From Chloroflexi bacterium RBG_16_60_22 (lineage in GTDB: Bacteria > Chloroflexota > Dehalococcoidia > Dehalococcoidales > RBG-16-60-22), in the NCBI GenBank assembly GCA_001796935.1, contig MGNX01000094.1, positions 1-28,897 of the forward strand: a stretch of 28,897 bases of DNA, written 5' to 3'. Below the pieces are notes generated by a model. The model worked only from the letters and a program-made list of their open reading frames with translations. It was not told the origin of the DNA and searched no databases. The translations under genes and the position numbers were made by a program. This document shows, one piece after another, positions 7,435 to 16,056 of this stretch (within the stretch, counting starts at the first letter, position 1; each line of letters starts with the position of its first letter).

Positions 7435-8700
7435 TTGAAGAAAGTACTGATTATAGCCAGATATTTCGGGACACGCATTCCCGGACTTATCAAGTACCTG
7501 CCGGAGTATAAGTGGCAGCCACTGCTGCTCACCACCGACCCGATAACGCGCGAGTTGCCCCCGGACCTGCCCTGCTGGAACACGCCTTACCAGGATTTAT
7601 TGAGGTTCTGGAGAAGAATATTCGGGTTAAATCCCTATGAAGATTTCAGGACCCAGATCAGGAACAAATTCGGCGTTGCCTCCAAAGGGTCGGCGCTGGA
7701 CCCGGTGCTGACCTTCGTCAGCGAAGTTATCAACTACCCGGACGCCGATAAAGGCTGGAGGCACCCGGGTATCAAGCTGGGGATGGAGCTTCTACAGCGT
7801 GAAAATATCAGCGCTATTATCAGCAGCTCTTCGCCGGTATCGGGCCATATCATCGCCCGGGAGCTAAGTGGCCGGAGCCAGATACCCTGGGTGGCTGACC
7901 TGCGCGACCTCTGGTCACAGAACCATAACTACACCTACAGCCGATTCAGGAAAATTCTCGATAGGAGGCTGGAGATTAAAACCCTGGGTCCGGCCTCGGC
8001 CCTGGTTACCGCTTCCCAGCCGTGGGCGGATAGACTAAGCGAGCTCCACCGGGGGAAGACGACCTGTGCTATTACCAACGGGTTCGACCCCGCGGACGTG
8101 AAAGGCCCGGCTCCGGGCCTGACCACTAAATTCACCATCACCCATACCGGTAACATCTATGAAGGCAAACAAGACCCCACCCGGCTCTTCGCCGCGCTGC
8201 GCCGTCTCATCTCCGAAGGCACCATTGACCCGGGCAATATCGAGGTCAGGTTCTACGGTCCTGCGTTGGTGTGGCTGGACAAGGAAGTACGTAAATACGG
8301 GCTGTCCGGCGCCGTGAAACAGCACGGGACGGTGCCGCACGACGTCGCCATCGAGAAGCAAAGGGAGTCGCAGCTGTTGCTCCTGCTCGATTGGGATGTC
8401 CCGGGGGAGAACGGCGTGTATCCCCTCAAAGTTTTCGAGTACCTTGGGTCGATGCGGCCGATTCTGGCCACCGGAGGAACAACCGGTAACGTAGTCGACG
8501 TGCTGCTGCGGAAAACCGGGACCGGCGTCCATGCGCCGGAGGCGGAGGCTATCATAAATGCCATCGCGCGGCTCTACCGGGAATACCGTCAAGACGGCCG
8601 GGTGACCTTTCGCGGCGCGGCCGGCGAAATCAACCGGTACTCGCAGCGGGAAATGACCGGGCAGTTCGCGACCATTCTCGACCGACTTTCCGGGAAGTAA
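7435..8700 (+). CDS. GT-B glycosyltransferase (GT4-like)
   Basis: This 421-residue protein starts at a TTG (7435) after a modest AACAGGAA ribosome site, and the product begins KKVLIIARYFGTRIPGLIKYLP as in this family. The N-domain contains SSSSPVSGH and WVADLRDLW. A linker near residue 195 (ASALVTASQPWADRL, ITNGFDP) leads to a C-terminal GT4-type Rossmann domain with THTGNIYEGK, VRFYGPA, and the donor-binding YPLKVFEYLGSMRPILAT region with its Glu. It should transfer a sugar from a nucleotide donor to a growing glycan at the cytoplasmic membrane face. It is the last plus-strand gene, 52 nt after the membrane protein, and converges on the right arm. Donor and acceptor are unknown. Confidence 0.87.
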   Translation: MKKVLIIARYFGTRIPGLIKYLPEYKWQPLLLTTDPITRELPPDLPCWNTPYQDLLRFWRRIFGLNPYEDFRTQIRNKFGVASKGSALDPVLTFVSEVINYPDADKGWRHPGIKLGMELLQRENISAIISSSSPVSGHIIARELSGRSQIPWVADLRDLWSQNHNYTYSRFRKILDRRLEIKTLGPASALVTASQPWADRLSELHRGKTTCAITNGFDPADVKGPAPGLTTKFTITHTGNIYEGKQDPTRLFAALRRLISEGTIDPGNIEVRFYGPALVWLDKEVRKYGLSGAVKQHGTVPHDVAIEKQRESQLLLLLDWDVPGENGVYPLKVFEYLGSMRPILATGGTTGNVVDVLLRKTGTGVHAPEAEAIINAIARLYREYRQDGRVTFRGAAGEINRYSQREMTGQFATILDRLSGK

Positions 8701-8715
8701 CCTCGCCCGGCGGTC

Positions 8716-9615
8716 TCAGGAACGTAACACCCTGACGAGACGCTCGAACGCCTTGAAAAACAGCAACAGGAAACCCAGCCCGCGGTGGAGCATGGGGACC
8801 GCCCGCAGGCGGAAATAGATATGCCGCGGCGTCAGGTAAGCCCTCGGGCCGTCATCCGTCAACCGGTGGGTGGCGTACTCCAGGGTGAAGGCATGGTCTT
8901 TTCCCCCCGCCAGCCGGAGGTTATTCGCCCTTTCCGGCGCTTTAGGGTCGGCGGCGCTGCCCGCCGGTAGCAACCCCTCCGGCGACTTGATATGGGCGTA
9001 GTCGTGGTTCTGGTGAATAACGGTAACCGCCCCGGTGATATCGATTACCGGGGCCTTCAGGGAGCACGCCCGGTAGATAAGCCAGTTGTCCCAGACCCCC
9101 CGGCCGATGGCGAAGGCCGGTATCTCCCCGAAGAGCCGGCGCGGGAAAACGAAGTAATCGATGCCGGACTTGCCGTGCAACTTACCACGTTCCGCCAGGG
9201 CCTGCCGCAACGCGGCTTCACGGTCAGGGCGGGTAAAATCGAGCGGCCCGGTCACGTCCAGGTCCCACCGCTGTCCCACCGCCAGGAATTTCGGCAGGTT
9301 GATACGCCGTATCGCCGCCAGAAAATCACCCATCAGGATAATATCGGCGTTGATGAAGCAGAATAATTCGTTCTTACCCAGGCGATAGGCATTACCGAAA
9401 GCGGAGCTTAAGAGGGGGGTGCCGTAATCGCTCGTCTCGATATCCGGTGCCTGCCGGGCGCCGGCCCCGGCAGCGGCCCCGGCGATGCCCTCTTCGTGGC
9501 CGCAGAGGATAATGTCCGGGCGCGGCTCCAGGGCCATCCAGCTGCCGAGGGCGTTCTTCTGGATGATGCCGTTATGTCCCCGGAAGGGCTTGGGGATGGT
9601 AAATATCGTCAGCAC
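8716..9615 (-). CDS. GT-A-like glycosyltransferase family 2-type protein
   Basis: The GTG at 9615 is preferred over a TTG at 9624 because GGAG sits 9 nt upstream and the product then begins VLTIFTIPKPFRGH. The protein has about 300 residues. It shows a nucleotide-sugar-type Rossmann start, the INADIILM segment (a degenerate D-x-D region), an FVFPRRLF segment and a C-terminal GRGVWDNWLIYRA stretch, followed by VIHQNHDYAHI. The acidic and His positions fit a metal-dependent GT-A enzyme. A basic, hydrophobic C-terminus (HRGLGFLLLFFKAFERLVRVLR) could bind the membrane. It is the last gene of the minus-strand run, ending 15 nt from the stop of the convergent glycosyltransferase gene. Specificity is unknown. 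Confidence 0.75.
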   Translation of the reverse strand: MLTIFTIPKPFRGHNGIIQKNALGSWMALEPRPDIILCGHEEGIAGAAAGAGARQAPDIETSDYGTPLLSSAFGNAYRLGKNELFCFINADIILMGDFLAAIRRINLPKFLAVGQRWDLDVTGPLDFTRPDREAALRQALAERGKLHGKSGIDYFVFPRRLFGEIPAFAIGRGVWDNWLIYRACSLKAPVIDITGAVTVIHQNHDYAHIKSPEGLLPAGSAADPKAPERANNLRLAGGKDHAFTLEYATHRLTDDGPRAYLTPRHIYFRLRAVPMLHRGLGFLLLFFKAFERLVRVLRS

Positions 9616-9637
9616 CGGAACCAAACTCCAATCGTAA

Positions 9638-10984
9638 CTACCGCTCCTGGTTCAGCCCGACAGCCAGATAATCCAGCCTGGTGAGGAACTCCGGCCTACG
9701 CAACAGTCTCCAGCAGTCGAGCAGCACCGGCTTTTTCATATTCCTGACGAAGTCCTCCGGCTTCAGGTCCTTGAACTCGTCCCAGGGGGTGGCCAGGATG
9801 CAGAGCTCGGCCCCCCGCAGGCAGTCCGGCGCGGAGGCCGCGTATCTAATGTTGTCCCGCCCCAGGACCTTTCCGGCGTTTTCCATTCCGGCCGGGTCGT
9901 AAACGTTGAGCCGGGCGCCGGCACCCAGCAGAGCGGCGGCAATCTTTACCGAATCAGAATCCAGAACGATGTCCGTGTTCGGCTTATAGGTCAGCCCCAG
10001 CACGGCGATGGTCTTGCCGGTCAAATCGCCGAGCTTCTCCCGGACCATCCGGACCACCCGGGCCGCCTGCGACGCGTTAACCTCCTCCGCAGCCCGGGCC
10101 AGTTTGGCCTGGCTTCCCGTCTGCCGGGCGAAGGCGGCGAAGGCCCGGGTGTCCCGGGGGAAACAGGGCCCGCCGTAGCCGATGGCCCCGGCCAGGAACT
10201 TTCTACCGATGGCCGGATGATAACCCAGTACCCGGCTTATCACGTCCACGTCCCCGCCGGGTATTTTCTCGCACATCTCCGCGAGGGTGTTGGCAAAGCT
10301 CATTTTCAGGGTGAGGAAGACGTTGAGCGCCACCTTGGCCATCTCCGCGTTGGCCAGCGACGTCCTGACGAGGGGCGGATTGCCGGCGCAGACCTTCTGA
10401 TAAATACCGGAGACGGCTTCCCCCGACCTGGCATCGGATTCCCCGATGATAACGACGTCCGGGTTAAGGAAGTCGTGGATGACGCTGCCCAGGGCCAGGG
10501 TTTCCGGGTTATGGCACAGGCCGAAGTCCACCCCGCACCGCCTCCCGGAGAGCTTTTCCAGGAGGGGCCGGATGACATCATCGCAGACGCCGGGCAATAC
10601 GGTGCTCCGCAGCACGATGACGGGGAAGTCCTCCCGGTTTTTCAGGTGGGGAGCGATTTCCCGGGTGACGGCCTCGATGTCTTTGGTGGAGAAACGGCCA
10701 TCGGGGTCGCTGGGCGTGCCGACAAAGATGAAAACAACCCCGGAATTATCTATCGCCTGCCGGTAATCTCCGGTGGCGGTGAGCTTCCCCCTGACCCTTC
10801 CCATCAGCTCCTCAAGGCCCGGCTCGTAGAGGGGGCTGCGGCCGGCGTTGACGGCCGCGACGACGGCGGGGTTATTATCCACGCCGATAACCCGGTAACC
10901 GCGGTCGGCCAGGCAGGCCGCCGTCCCCAGGCCCAGCTTGCCCAGCCCGATGACTGCCAGGGTCTCGCTGGCCGTCTTCCCCAT
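9638..10984 (-). CDS. UDP-glucose/GDP-mannose dehydrogenase family protein
   Basis: This 448-residue NAD-dependent four-electron dehydrogenase oxidises C6 of a nucleotide sugar to a uronic acid. The N-terminal VIGLGKLGLG binds NAD. VGTPSDPDGRFST, LRSTVLPG and the central AEMAKVALNVFLTLKMSFAN are family blocks. IGYGGPCFPRD carries the catalytic cysteine (Cys274). The C-terminal nucleotide-sugar-binding domain begins at AVLGLTYKPNTD. The usual FLREG substrate-loop segment after PE reads TLALG, so whether it acts on UDP-Glc, UDP-ManNAc/GlcNAc or a GDP-sugar is unclear. One base separates it from the stop of the upstream SDR gene, so it is cotranscribed. It probably supplies a uronic acid to the glycan. 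Confidence 0.9.
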   Translation of the reverse strand: MGKTASETLAVIGLGKLGLGTAACLADRGYRVIGVDNNPAVVAAVNAGRSPLYEPGLEELMGRVRGKLTATGDYRQAIDNSGVVFIFVGTPSDPDGRFSTKDIEAVTREIAPHLKNREDFPVIVLRSTVLPGVCDDVIRPLLEKLSGRRCGVDFGLCHNPETLALGSVIHDFLNPDVVIIGESDARSGEAVSGIYQKVCAGNPPLVRTSLANAEMAKVALNVFLTLKMSFANTLAEMCEKIPGGDVDVISRVLGYHPAIGRKFLAGAIGYGGPCFPRDTRAFAAFARQTGSQAKLARAAEEVNASQAARVVRMVREKLGDLTGKTIAVLGLTYKPNTDIVLDSDSVKIAAALLGAGARLNVYDPAGMENAGKVLGRDNIRYAASAPDCLRGAELCILATPWDEFKDLKPEDFVRNMKKPVLLDCWRLLRRPEFLTRLDYLAVGLNQER

Positions 10985-10985
10985 C

Positions 10986-11921
10986 TTATCCCCTTTTGCC
11001 CCTGACTATCTTCTTAAAGTAGGCAATGGTCCGGTCCAGGCCCTCGGCCAGGCTCACCCTGGGCTCCCAGCCGGTGAGCGCCTTTATCTTGGTGATATCG
11101 CCGATGAGCTTGCTGCTTACCGGTGACGGCTTTTTGACGTCCACCCAGGTGGCGTTCAGGCGCTGGCAGACCATCTCGGCCAGCTCACCGGCGGCCACGC
11201 CCTGGCCGCCGCCCAGGTTCATCGTTTCCCCGATGGTGGATTCCGACTCCAGGATTTTGATATAGGCGTCCACGCAGTTATCGATATACAGGAAGTCCCG
11301 GATGGTGCGAGGGTCCCAGATTTCTATTTTTCCCGCCCTCAACCCCTGGAGTATCAGCGTGGGAATCAGGTAATCGCTGTCCTGGCCGGGGCCGAAGATG
11401 TTGCAGTTCCGGACGATGGTGTAGGGGATTTTATACATGAAGTTATAAACCTTGCAGAGCTGCTCGCACATTATCTTGCTGGTGGAATAGGGGTCGCGGG
11501 CATCGATGGGGTGGCGGTCGTCGATAGGCAGGTACCGCGGCTCGCCGTAGACCATTATCGACGAGGGAAAGACCACTCTCTCCACGTCCGTACAGTGGGA
11601 AAGGATGTTGGACGTGCCCAGGATATTGACATCGAAGGTACGGCTGAAGTCTTCCTGGCAGGTGCGCGGGTTGGCGATGGCCGCCAGGGCAAAGACTATC
11701 TGGCTCTTCTTAATCGGCTCTTTCAGCTTCTCACGGTCCCTGATGTCCACCATGACGACCTCAACGTCGGCGGCGATATCGGCCAGCCTCTCCTTCTGCC
11801 CGACGCTGAAATCGTCCAGGGCGATGACCTTGCCGCACCTGGGCAGCAGGGCGCGGCACAGGTGGTGCCCGATGAAGCCGCTGCCCCCGGTAACGCAGAC
11901 GGTCTTGCCTTCCAGTTTCAT
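10986..11921 (-). CDS. NAD-dependent epimerase/dehydratase (SDR), cassette copy A
   Basis: This 311-residue extended SDR has TGGSGFIG (nucleotide binding, residues 11-18), PSSIMVYGEP and Y145-x-x-x-K149 in DPYSTSK. The C-terminal blocks VRNCNIFGPGQ, RDFLYIDNCVDAY and LTGWEPRVSLAEGL also match. The 4,6-dehydratase signature T-D/E-E is absent, so it is more likely a nucleotide-sugar epimerase or keto-reductase. It overlaps the 3-dehydratase-like gene upstream by 4 nt, so the two probably act consecutively, for example reducing or epimerising the 3-deoxy-4-keto product. It has a clear same-length paralogue at 15121-16056, which sits in the same position behind the second 3-dehydratase copy. Confidence 0.88.
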   Translation of the reverse strand: MKLEGKTVCVTGGSGFIGHHLCRALLPRCGKVIALDDFSVGQKERLADIAADVEVVMVDIRDREKLKEPIKKSQIVFALAAIANPRTCQEDFSRTFDVNILGTSNILSHCTDVERVVFPSSIMVYGEPRYLPIDDRHPIDARDPYSTSKIMCEQLCKVYNFMYKIPYTIVRNCNIFGPGQDSDYLIPTLILQGLRAGKIEIWDPRTIRDFLYIDNCVDAYIKILESESTIGETMNLGGGQGVAAGELAEMVCQRLNATWVDVKKPSPVSSKLIGDITKIKALTGWEPRVSLAEGLDRTIAYFKKIVRGKRG

Positions 11922-13201
11922 CTTTTCACCCCGGCCATGAACTCCCGGAAGTATTTTACCACGGCTTCCCGCTCCTCCTTACCGATGCCCTGGTGGTTGG
12001 CAAAGAAGAATGACTGGCGCTGGACAACCCTGGCGTTGGGCAGGTCGCCGTGGCGCCGGTACTTCATGAGGCGCATGGCGGGCTGCTCGTCGAGGTTGCC
12101 CGTGAAGACCGGCCTGGTCTCCAGGGCTTTGCTTTCCAGGAACGTCACCAGCTCCTGCCGGGTGAAGGGTGCCCCGGGCTTTACCGTTACGGGATAGCCG
12201 AACCAGACGTGACGGGTGCCCGGTCGTTCCTCGTAGAGTATGAGGTAGTCGGAGAACTCCCGCAGCTGCTCCGTCCAGAACCGGGCGTTCTCCCGCCGTA
12301 TCTCGATGAACCCGTCCAGCTTACCTATCTGGTGCATGCCGAAGGCACCGGAGACCTCGGTGGGCCGGAGGTTGTAGCCGATGTTGGTGAAGAGGAAACG
12401 GGAATCGATGTCCCGGTATTTCTCGGCGACCTCGTCCCGGTTGCGCAGGTCGCGTATCCAGCCGAAGACGCGTAATGACTTTACCAGCTCGGCGAGGTCG
12501 TCATTACTGGTCATGACCATGCCGCCCTCGATGGTGGTGATGTGGTGGGAGAAGAAGAAGCTGAAGGTGGCCAGGTCGCCGAAGCTGCCCACCTTCCTCC
12601 CGTTTATCTCCGCCCCGGTGGACTCGCAGGCGTCCTCGACGACGATGAGGTTGTGCCGGCGGGCTATCTCCATGATGCTGCCGATATCGCACGGGTTTCC
12701 CAGGAGGTGCACCGGCATGATGGCCTTCGTCTTTTTCGTTATCGCTTTCTCGATTTCCCGGACGCTGATGTTGAAGCTCTCCAGGTCAACATCCACCAGC
12801 ACCGGCACCGCCCCCACCTGCATGATGGGATAGACGGTGGTCACCCAGGTCACCGCCGGGGTAATCACCTCGTCGCCCGGCCGGATTCTTTGCGGGGCCA
12901 GGGGATTGGTCAACACGGACATAGCCAGGAGGTTGGCGCTGGAGCCGGAGTTGACCATAACGCCGTGGGGCACGCCGATATACCGGGCGTACATCTCCTC
13001 GAAGCGCTGCACCTTCTTCCCCATGGTCACCCAGGTGGTCAGCAGGGTCTCGATGGCCTCGGTGGCCTCCTGCCAGTCGTAGGAAGGCACGTTGAGGGGA
13101 ATCTTCGTCTTACCGGGGATAAACCTGGCCCCGGCCCGCCCCGCGAAATATTCCCGGGTGAGCTTCTCTATTTCCTTCAGGATTTCCGACCTGTCTCTCA
13201 A
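11918..13201 (-). CDS. RfbH/ColD-like PLP sugar 3-dehydratase, cassette copy A
   Basis: This 427-residue protein starts at TTG 13201, supported by a GAGGAGT ribosome site 7 nt upstream. It belongs to the aspartate-aminotransferase (DegT) fold: NSGSSANLLA, VVEDACESTGAE, then SFFFSHHITTIEGG. At the Schiff-base lysine position stands His219, followed by His220. This Lys-to-His change is the hallmark of the E1 (RfbH) and ColD nucleotide-sugar 3-dehydratases, which remove the C3 hydroxyl from a 4-keto-6-deoxy sugar. The four cysteines of the E1 [2Fe-2S] site are absent: only Cys171 and Cys192 occur, and none after residue 220. It therefore resembles the cluster-free ColD type, which works on GDP-sugars. 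Substrate is unknown; in this locus a GDP-hexose or GDP-heptose derivative is plausible. Confidence 0.87.
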   Translation of the reverse strand: MRDRSEILKEIEKLTREYFAGRAGARFIPGKTKIPLNVPSYDWQEATEAIETLLTTWVTMGKKVQRFEEMYARYIGVPHGVMVNSGSSANLLAMSVLTNPLAPQRIRPGDEVITPAVTWVTTVYPIMQVGAVPVLVDVDLESFNISVREIEKAITKKTKAIMPVHLLGNPCDIGSIMEIARRHNLIVVEDACESTGAEINGRKVGSFGDLATFSFFFSHHITTIEGGMVMTSNDDLAELVKSLRVFGWIRDLRNRDEVAEKYRDIDSRFLFTNIGYNLRPTEVSGAFGMHQIGKLDGFIEIRRENARFWTEQLREFSDYLILYEERPGTRHVWFGYPVTVKPGAPFTRQELVTFLESKALETRPVFTGNLDEQPAMRLMKYRRHGDLPNARVVQRQSFFFANHQGIGKEEREAVVKYFREFMAGVKR

Positions 13202-13211
13202 TGTCGACTCC

Positions 13212-14156
13212 TCACGCGTTCTGGAAAGGCCCCGCTTTAGGGAGCATCCGGTAGGCGTTAATTAGCTCTCTGATACCCTGCTGGACGGTCCGGTGGGCCG
13301 TGAACCCGGCCTTCTGGAGCCTGGCGTTGGAGACGATGTAGTTGCGCTGGTCCGGGTCCGTGCCGATTTCCGAGAAAACGGCGTTGAAGCCGGGCACCTG
13401 TTCCCGGACCAGGGCGGCCAGCTCCTCCTTGTTGTAGTTCGCCTCGTCCAGCCCCAGGTTATAGGGCTCGTCCTTGAGCCGCGCGAAGTTTTCCAGGCAG
13501 AAGATAAAGCAGTCGGCCACGTCGCGGATGTGGATGTAGTTCCTCTTGAAGTGCTTTTCGTAGATAACGATGTAGCCGCGGGTGACGGCCTCGTAGACGA
13601 AGTGGTTCACCAGCAGGTCGAGGCGCATCCTCGCCGACACCCCGAAGACGGTGGCCATGCGCAGGGTGATGGCGTTGCCGCCCTCCAGCAGGGCCGCTTC
13701 CGCCTGGACCTTGGTCCGTCCGTAGAGGGAGATGGGCTCCAGCGGCGTCTCCTCCGTGCAGAAGACATCGCCGCTTTTGGTGCCGTAGCCGCTGTTGGTG
13801 GTGGGGAAGACGATGATTTGCCGGCGCGAGCGCAGTTTGACCAGGCTGCGGATGGCCCCCAGGTTAAGCGTCTCCCCCAGGACGGGATTGCGGTCGCAGG
13901 CCGGCGCCCCTACCAGGGCCGCCAGCGGGATGATGGCATCCGCCTTCGGCAGGAGCTCTTTGAGACGCCGCTCGTCACGGGCATCACCCTGGACGAAGCT
14001 GAACTTATCCCGGTCGGCCAGGCCGAGCAGGCCGGTCTGCCCGTACATCAGGTTATCGAGGACGGTGACCTCATAGCCTTTATCGAGCAGCACCGGCACC
14101 ATCACCGAGCCGACGTAGCCCGCCCCCCCGGTAACCAGTATCCGCTTTACATTCAT
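13212..14156 (-). CDS. NAD-dependent epimerase/dehydratase (SDR)
   Basis: This 314-residue extended SDR carries TGGAGYVGS at residues 9-17, FPTTNSGYG as the catalytic Ser/Thr region and Y145-x-x-x-K149 in SLYGRTK. The substrate-side segments MATVFGVSARMRLDLLVN and KRNYIHIRDVADC are also present. This subgroup (GYVGS start, VFGVSPRMR-like loop) is common in bacterial polysaccharide loci and is usually annotated as a nucleotide-sugar epimerase. It is not closely similar to the cassette SDRs on either side. No T-D/E-E dehydratase motif is present. It lies 10 nt upstream of the copy-A 3-dehydratase and overlaps the GDP-fucose-synthase-like gene by 4 nt. It may be the C4 or C5 tailoring enzyme of the same pathway; exact activity cannot be told. 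Confidence 0.85.
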   Translation of the reverse strand: MNVKRILVTGGAGYVGSVMVPVLLDKGYEVTVLDNLMYGQTGLLGLADRDKFSFVQGDARDERRLKELLPKADAIIPLAALVGAPACDRNPVLGETLNLGAIRSLVKLRSRRQIIVFPTTNSGYGTKSGDVFCTEETPLEPISLYGRTKVQAEAALLEGGNAITLRMATVFGVSARMRLDLLVNHFVYEAVTRGYIVIYEKHFKRNYIHIRDVADCFIFCLENFARLKDEPYNLGLDEANYNKEELAALVREQVPGFNAVFSEIGTDPDQRNYIVSNARLQKAGFTAHRTVQQGIRELINAYRMLPKAGPFQNA

Positions 14157-15124
14157 CGGTGCGCAACCTTTCTGTACCAGGCTATCGTTTCCTCCAGTCC
14201 CCGCTCCAGGGAGTAGGCCGGGCTCCAGCCCAGCTTTTCCTTCATCCGGGTGACGGCGCAGACCTTCCGGACCTGCCCCTGGGGCTGGCTGGTATCGAAC
14301 TTGATATTCAGCCGCCGGCCGCTGAGCCGGACGATAAGCTCAATCAGCTCCCGGATGGTCACCTCTTCATCCGTGCCGACGTTGATGGGGTCGGCCACGG
14401 CGTACCTCTCCGCCAGCAACATCATGGCGTCGGCGGCGTCCTTCACGTAGCCGAATGCCCGTGTCTGCCGGCCGTCCCCCCAGACTTCGATGGTGTCCCC
14501 GGCCTCGAAGACCCTCTTTATCAGGGCCGGTATGACGTGAAACGTCTCGGCGTCGAAGTTATCCCGGGGGCCGTAAACGTTGGCCGGCCGGGCGATGGCA
14601 ATCTTCATGCCGTACTCACGGGCGTACAGCCTGGCGCCCATCTCGGCGACGCGCTTGGACCACCCGTAGCCGATATTTGACTCGTCCGGGTCGTCGAGAA
14701 AACCGTCCTCTTCCAGATTGGGCATCGCGGCGTCCGGCGAGTAAACGCAGGTGGAGCTGACGCACATGAACCGCACCACGCCCTCCCGCCGGGCCGCCTC
14801 CAGCACGTTCAGGGCCAGGTTGGAGTTGGTAAAGAACATGGTGGCCGGGTGGCTGATGTTGTACTGCACGCCGCCCACCCTGGCGGCGAGGTCGAAGACA
14901 ATCTCCATGCCCCGGACGGCCCGGACACAGTTTTCCAGGATAGAGAGGTCGGCCGGGATGAACTCGATTTTATCCTTGACCTGGGCCAGGTTAGCCTCGG
15001 GGTAATGGCGCTGCACCACCCGGACATCGGCCCCGGCGGTGACGAGGTTATCGACGAGGTGGGAGCCGATAAAGCCCCCGCCCCCGGCCACCAGCACTTT
15101 TTTACCGTGATAGAACGACTTCAT
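14153..15124 (-). CDS. GDP-L-fucose synthase-like SDR (3,5-epimerase/4-reductase type)
   Basis: This 323-residue SDR has VAGGGGFIGSHL near the N-terminus and the GDP-fucose-synthase-like block DLAARVGGVQYNI. It also has SSTCVYS with Cys126, Y153-x-x-x-K157 (YGWSK), ANVYGPRDNFD, and His196 in FHVIPALIKR. The Cys and His align with the epimerisation acid/base pair of GDP-L-fucose synthase, so it can be expected to epimerise and reduce a GDP-4-keto-6-deoxy sugar. In Campylobacter, relatives (DdahC/MlghC) do this on 6-deoxy-heptose. With gmhA and hddA nearby, a GDP-heptose-derived substrate is an attractive inference, but a hexose substrate is equally compatible with the residues. Overlaps of 4 nt on both sides place it in one transcript. 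Confidence 0.85.
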   Translation of the reverse strand: MKSFYHGKKVLVAGGGGFIGSHLVDNLVTAGADVRVVQRHYPEANLAQVKDKIEFIPADLSILENCVRAVRGMEIVFDLAARVGGVQYNISHPATMFFTNSNLALNVLEAARREGVVRFMCVSSTCVYSPDAAMPNLEEDGFLDDPDESNIGYGWSKRVAEMGARLYAREYGMKIAIARPANVYGPRDNFDAETFHVIPALIKRVFEAGDTIEVWGDGRQTRAFGYVKDAADAMMLLAERYAVADPINVGTDEEVTIRELIELIVRLSGRRLNIKFDTSQPQGQVRKVCAVTRMKEKLGWSPAYSLERGLEETIAWYRKVAHR

Positions 15125-16056
15125 TTAGTATCAGTCTCGACCAGCGCCCGGTAGTGCGCGATGGTCCGGCGCAGGCCTTCCTCCAGGCTTATCTTCGGCT
15201 CCCAGCCGGTCAAAGCCCGCAGCCGGGAGATATCGCTCACCAGCCGGCTGCTCACCGGAGCCGGTTTTTTCACGTCGACCCAGCTGGCGCCGAGCTGCCG
15301 GCAGATGATATCGGTCAGCTCGCCGACGGTGATGCCCAGCCCGCTGCCCAGGTTCACCGTTTCCCCGGCCGCAGCCGCCGATTCCGCAATCCTGATGAGG
15401 GCATCGATGCAGTTGTCCACGTACTGAAAGTCCCGCAGGACGCCGGGTGTCCAGACATCTATCTGACCCCGCGTCAGTCCTTCGATTATCAGGGAAGGAA
15501 TGAGGTAGCTCCGGCCCTGCCCCGGCCCGAAGGTGTTGGTATTCCGCACGATGGTGAAGGGTATACCCCGGATAAAATGGTAAGCCCGGAAGAGGTGCTC
15601 CGCGGCTATCTTGCTGACGGCATAGGGGTCGTAGCCGTCGAGGGGGTGCTTTTCGTCGATGGGGAGGTATTTCGGCTCCCCGTAGACCATCGTCGATGAC
15701 AGGTAGACGACCCTCTCCGCGCCGGAGCAGAGGGAAAGCACGTTGGATGTCCCCATGATGTTGACGTTGAAGGCCAGGGTCGGGTCTTGCTCGCAAATCT
15801 TGCGGTTATCAATCGCCGCCAGATGAAAGACCACCTGGCTCCGGGAGATGGGTTCCTTCAGGCTGTCCGGGTCGCGGACGTCTGCCGTATAGACCTCCAG
15901 CCCGTCCTTGATGTCTTCGAACTTGGCGGCGTGCCCCACGCTGAAATTGTCCAGGCCGATGACCCTGGCTCCCCGGGCAATGAGCTCGCGGCACAGGGGG
16001 GCGCCGAGAAACCCCGCCGCCCCGGTGACGCAGACCGTCTTACCCGCTATTTTCAT
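15121..16056 (-). CDS. NAD-dependent epimerase/dehydratase (SDR), cassette copy B
   Basis: This 311-residue paralogue of the SDR at 10986-11921 has the same length and the same landmarks at the same positions: TGAAGFLG 11-18, LSSTMVYGEP, Y145-x-x-x-K149, FGPGQGRSYLIPSLI, and LTGWEPKISLEEGL at the C-terminus. It overlaps the copy-B 3-dehydratase by 4 nt, as copy A does. Differences cluster in the substrate-facing loops (for example IDNRKICEQDP versus IANPRTCQEDF, and VWTPGVLRDFQ versus IWDPRTIRDFL). The two copies may therefore act on different sugars or give different C4 stereochemistry. Like copy A it lacks a dehydratase T-D/E-E motif. Confidence 0.88.
   Translation of the reverse strand: MKIAGKTVCVTGAAGFLGAPLCRELIARGARVIGLDNFSVGHAAKFEDIKDGLEVYTADVRDPDSLKEPISRSQVVFHLAAIDNRKICEQDPTLAFNVNIMGTSNVLSLCSGAERVVYLSSTMVYGEPKYLPIDEKHPLDGYDPYAVSKIAAEHLFRAYHFIRGIPFTIVRNTNTFGPGQGRSYLIPSLIIEGLTRGQIDVWTPGVLRDFQYVDNCIDALIRIAESAAAAGETVNLGSGLGITVGELTDIICRQLGASWVDVKKPAPVSSRLVSDISRLRALTGWEPKISLEEGLRRTIAHYRALVETDTK

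Noticed and set aside
8680..8715. Intrinsic bidirectional terminator at the convergent junction
   Set aside because: The stem is interrupted by a 5-nt bulge, the loop is 11 nt and no T-tract follows on either strand. It is too weak to call.
10217..11005. 262-codon plus-strand frame opposite the nucleotide-sugar dehydrogenase
   Set aside because: The real gene on the minus strand has full family motifs including the catalytic Cys. The opposite frame has none.
13212..14156. Calling this SDR the missing 4,6-dehydratase
   Set aside because: The catalytic region reads FPTTNSGYG and lacks the acidic Asp/Glu-Glu pair of RmlB/GMD-type dehydratases.
12542..14216. Long plus-strand open frames opposite the 3-dehydratase and SDR genes
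   Set aside because: They mirror GC-rich minus-strand genes, encode low-complexity Gly/His/Asp/Val-rich products with no family motifs, and lack ribosome sites. They are antisense shadows.
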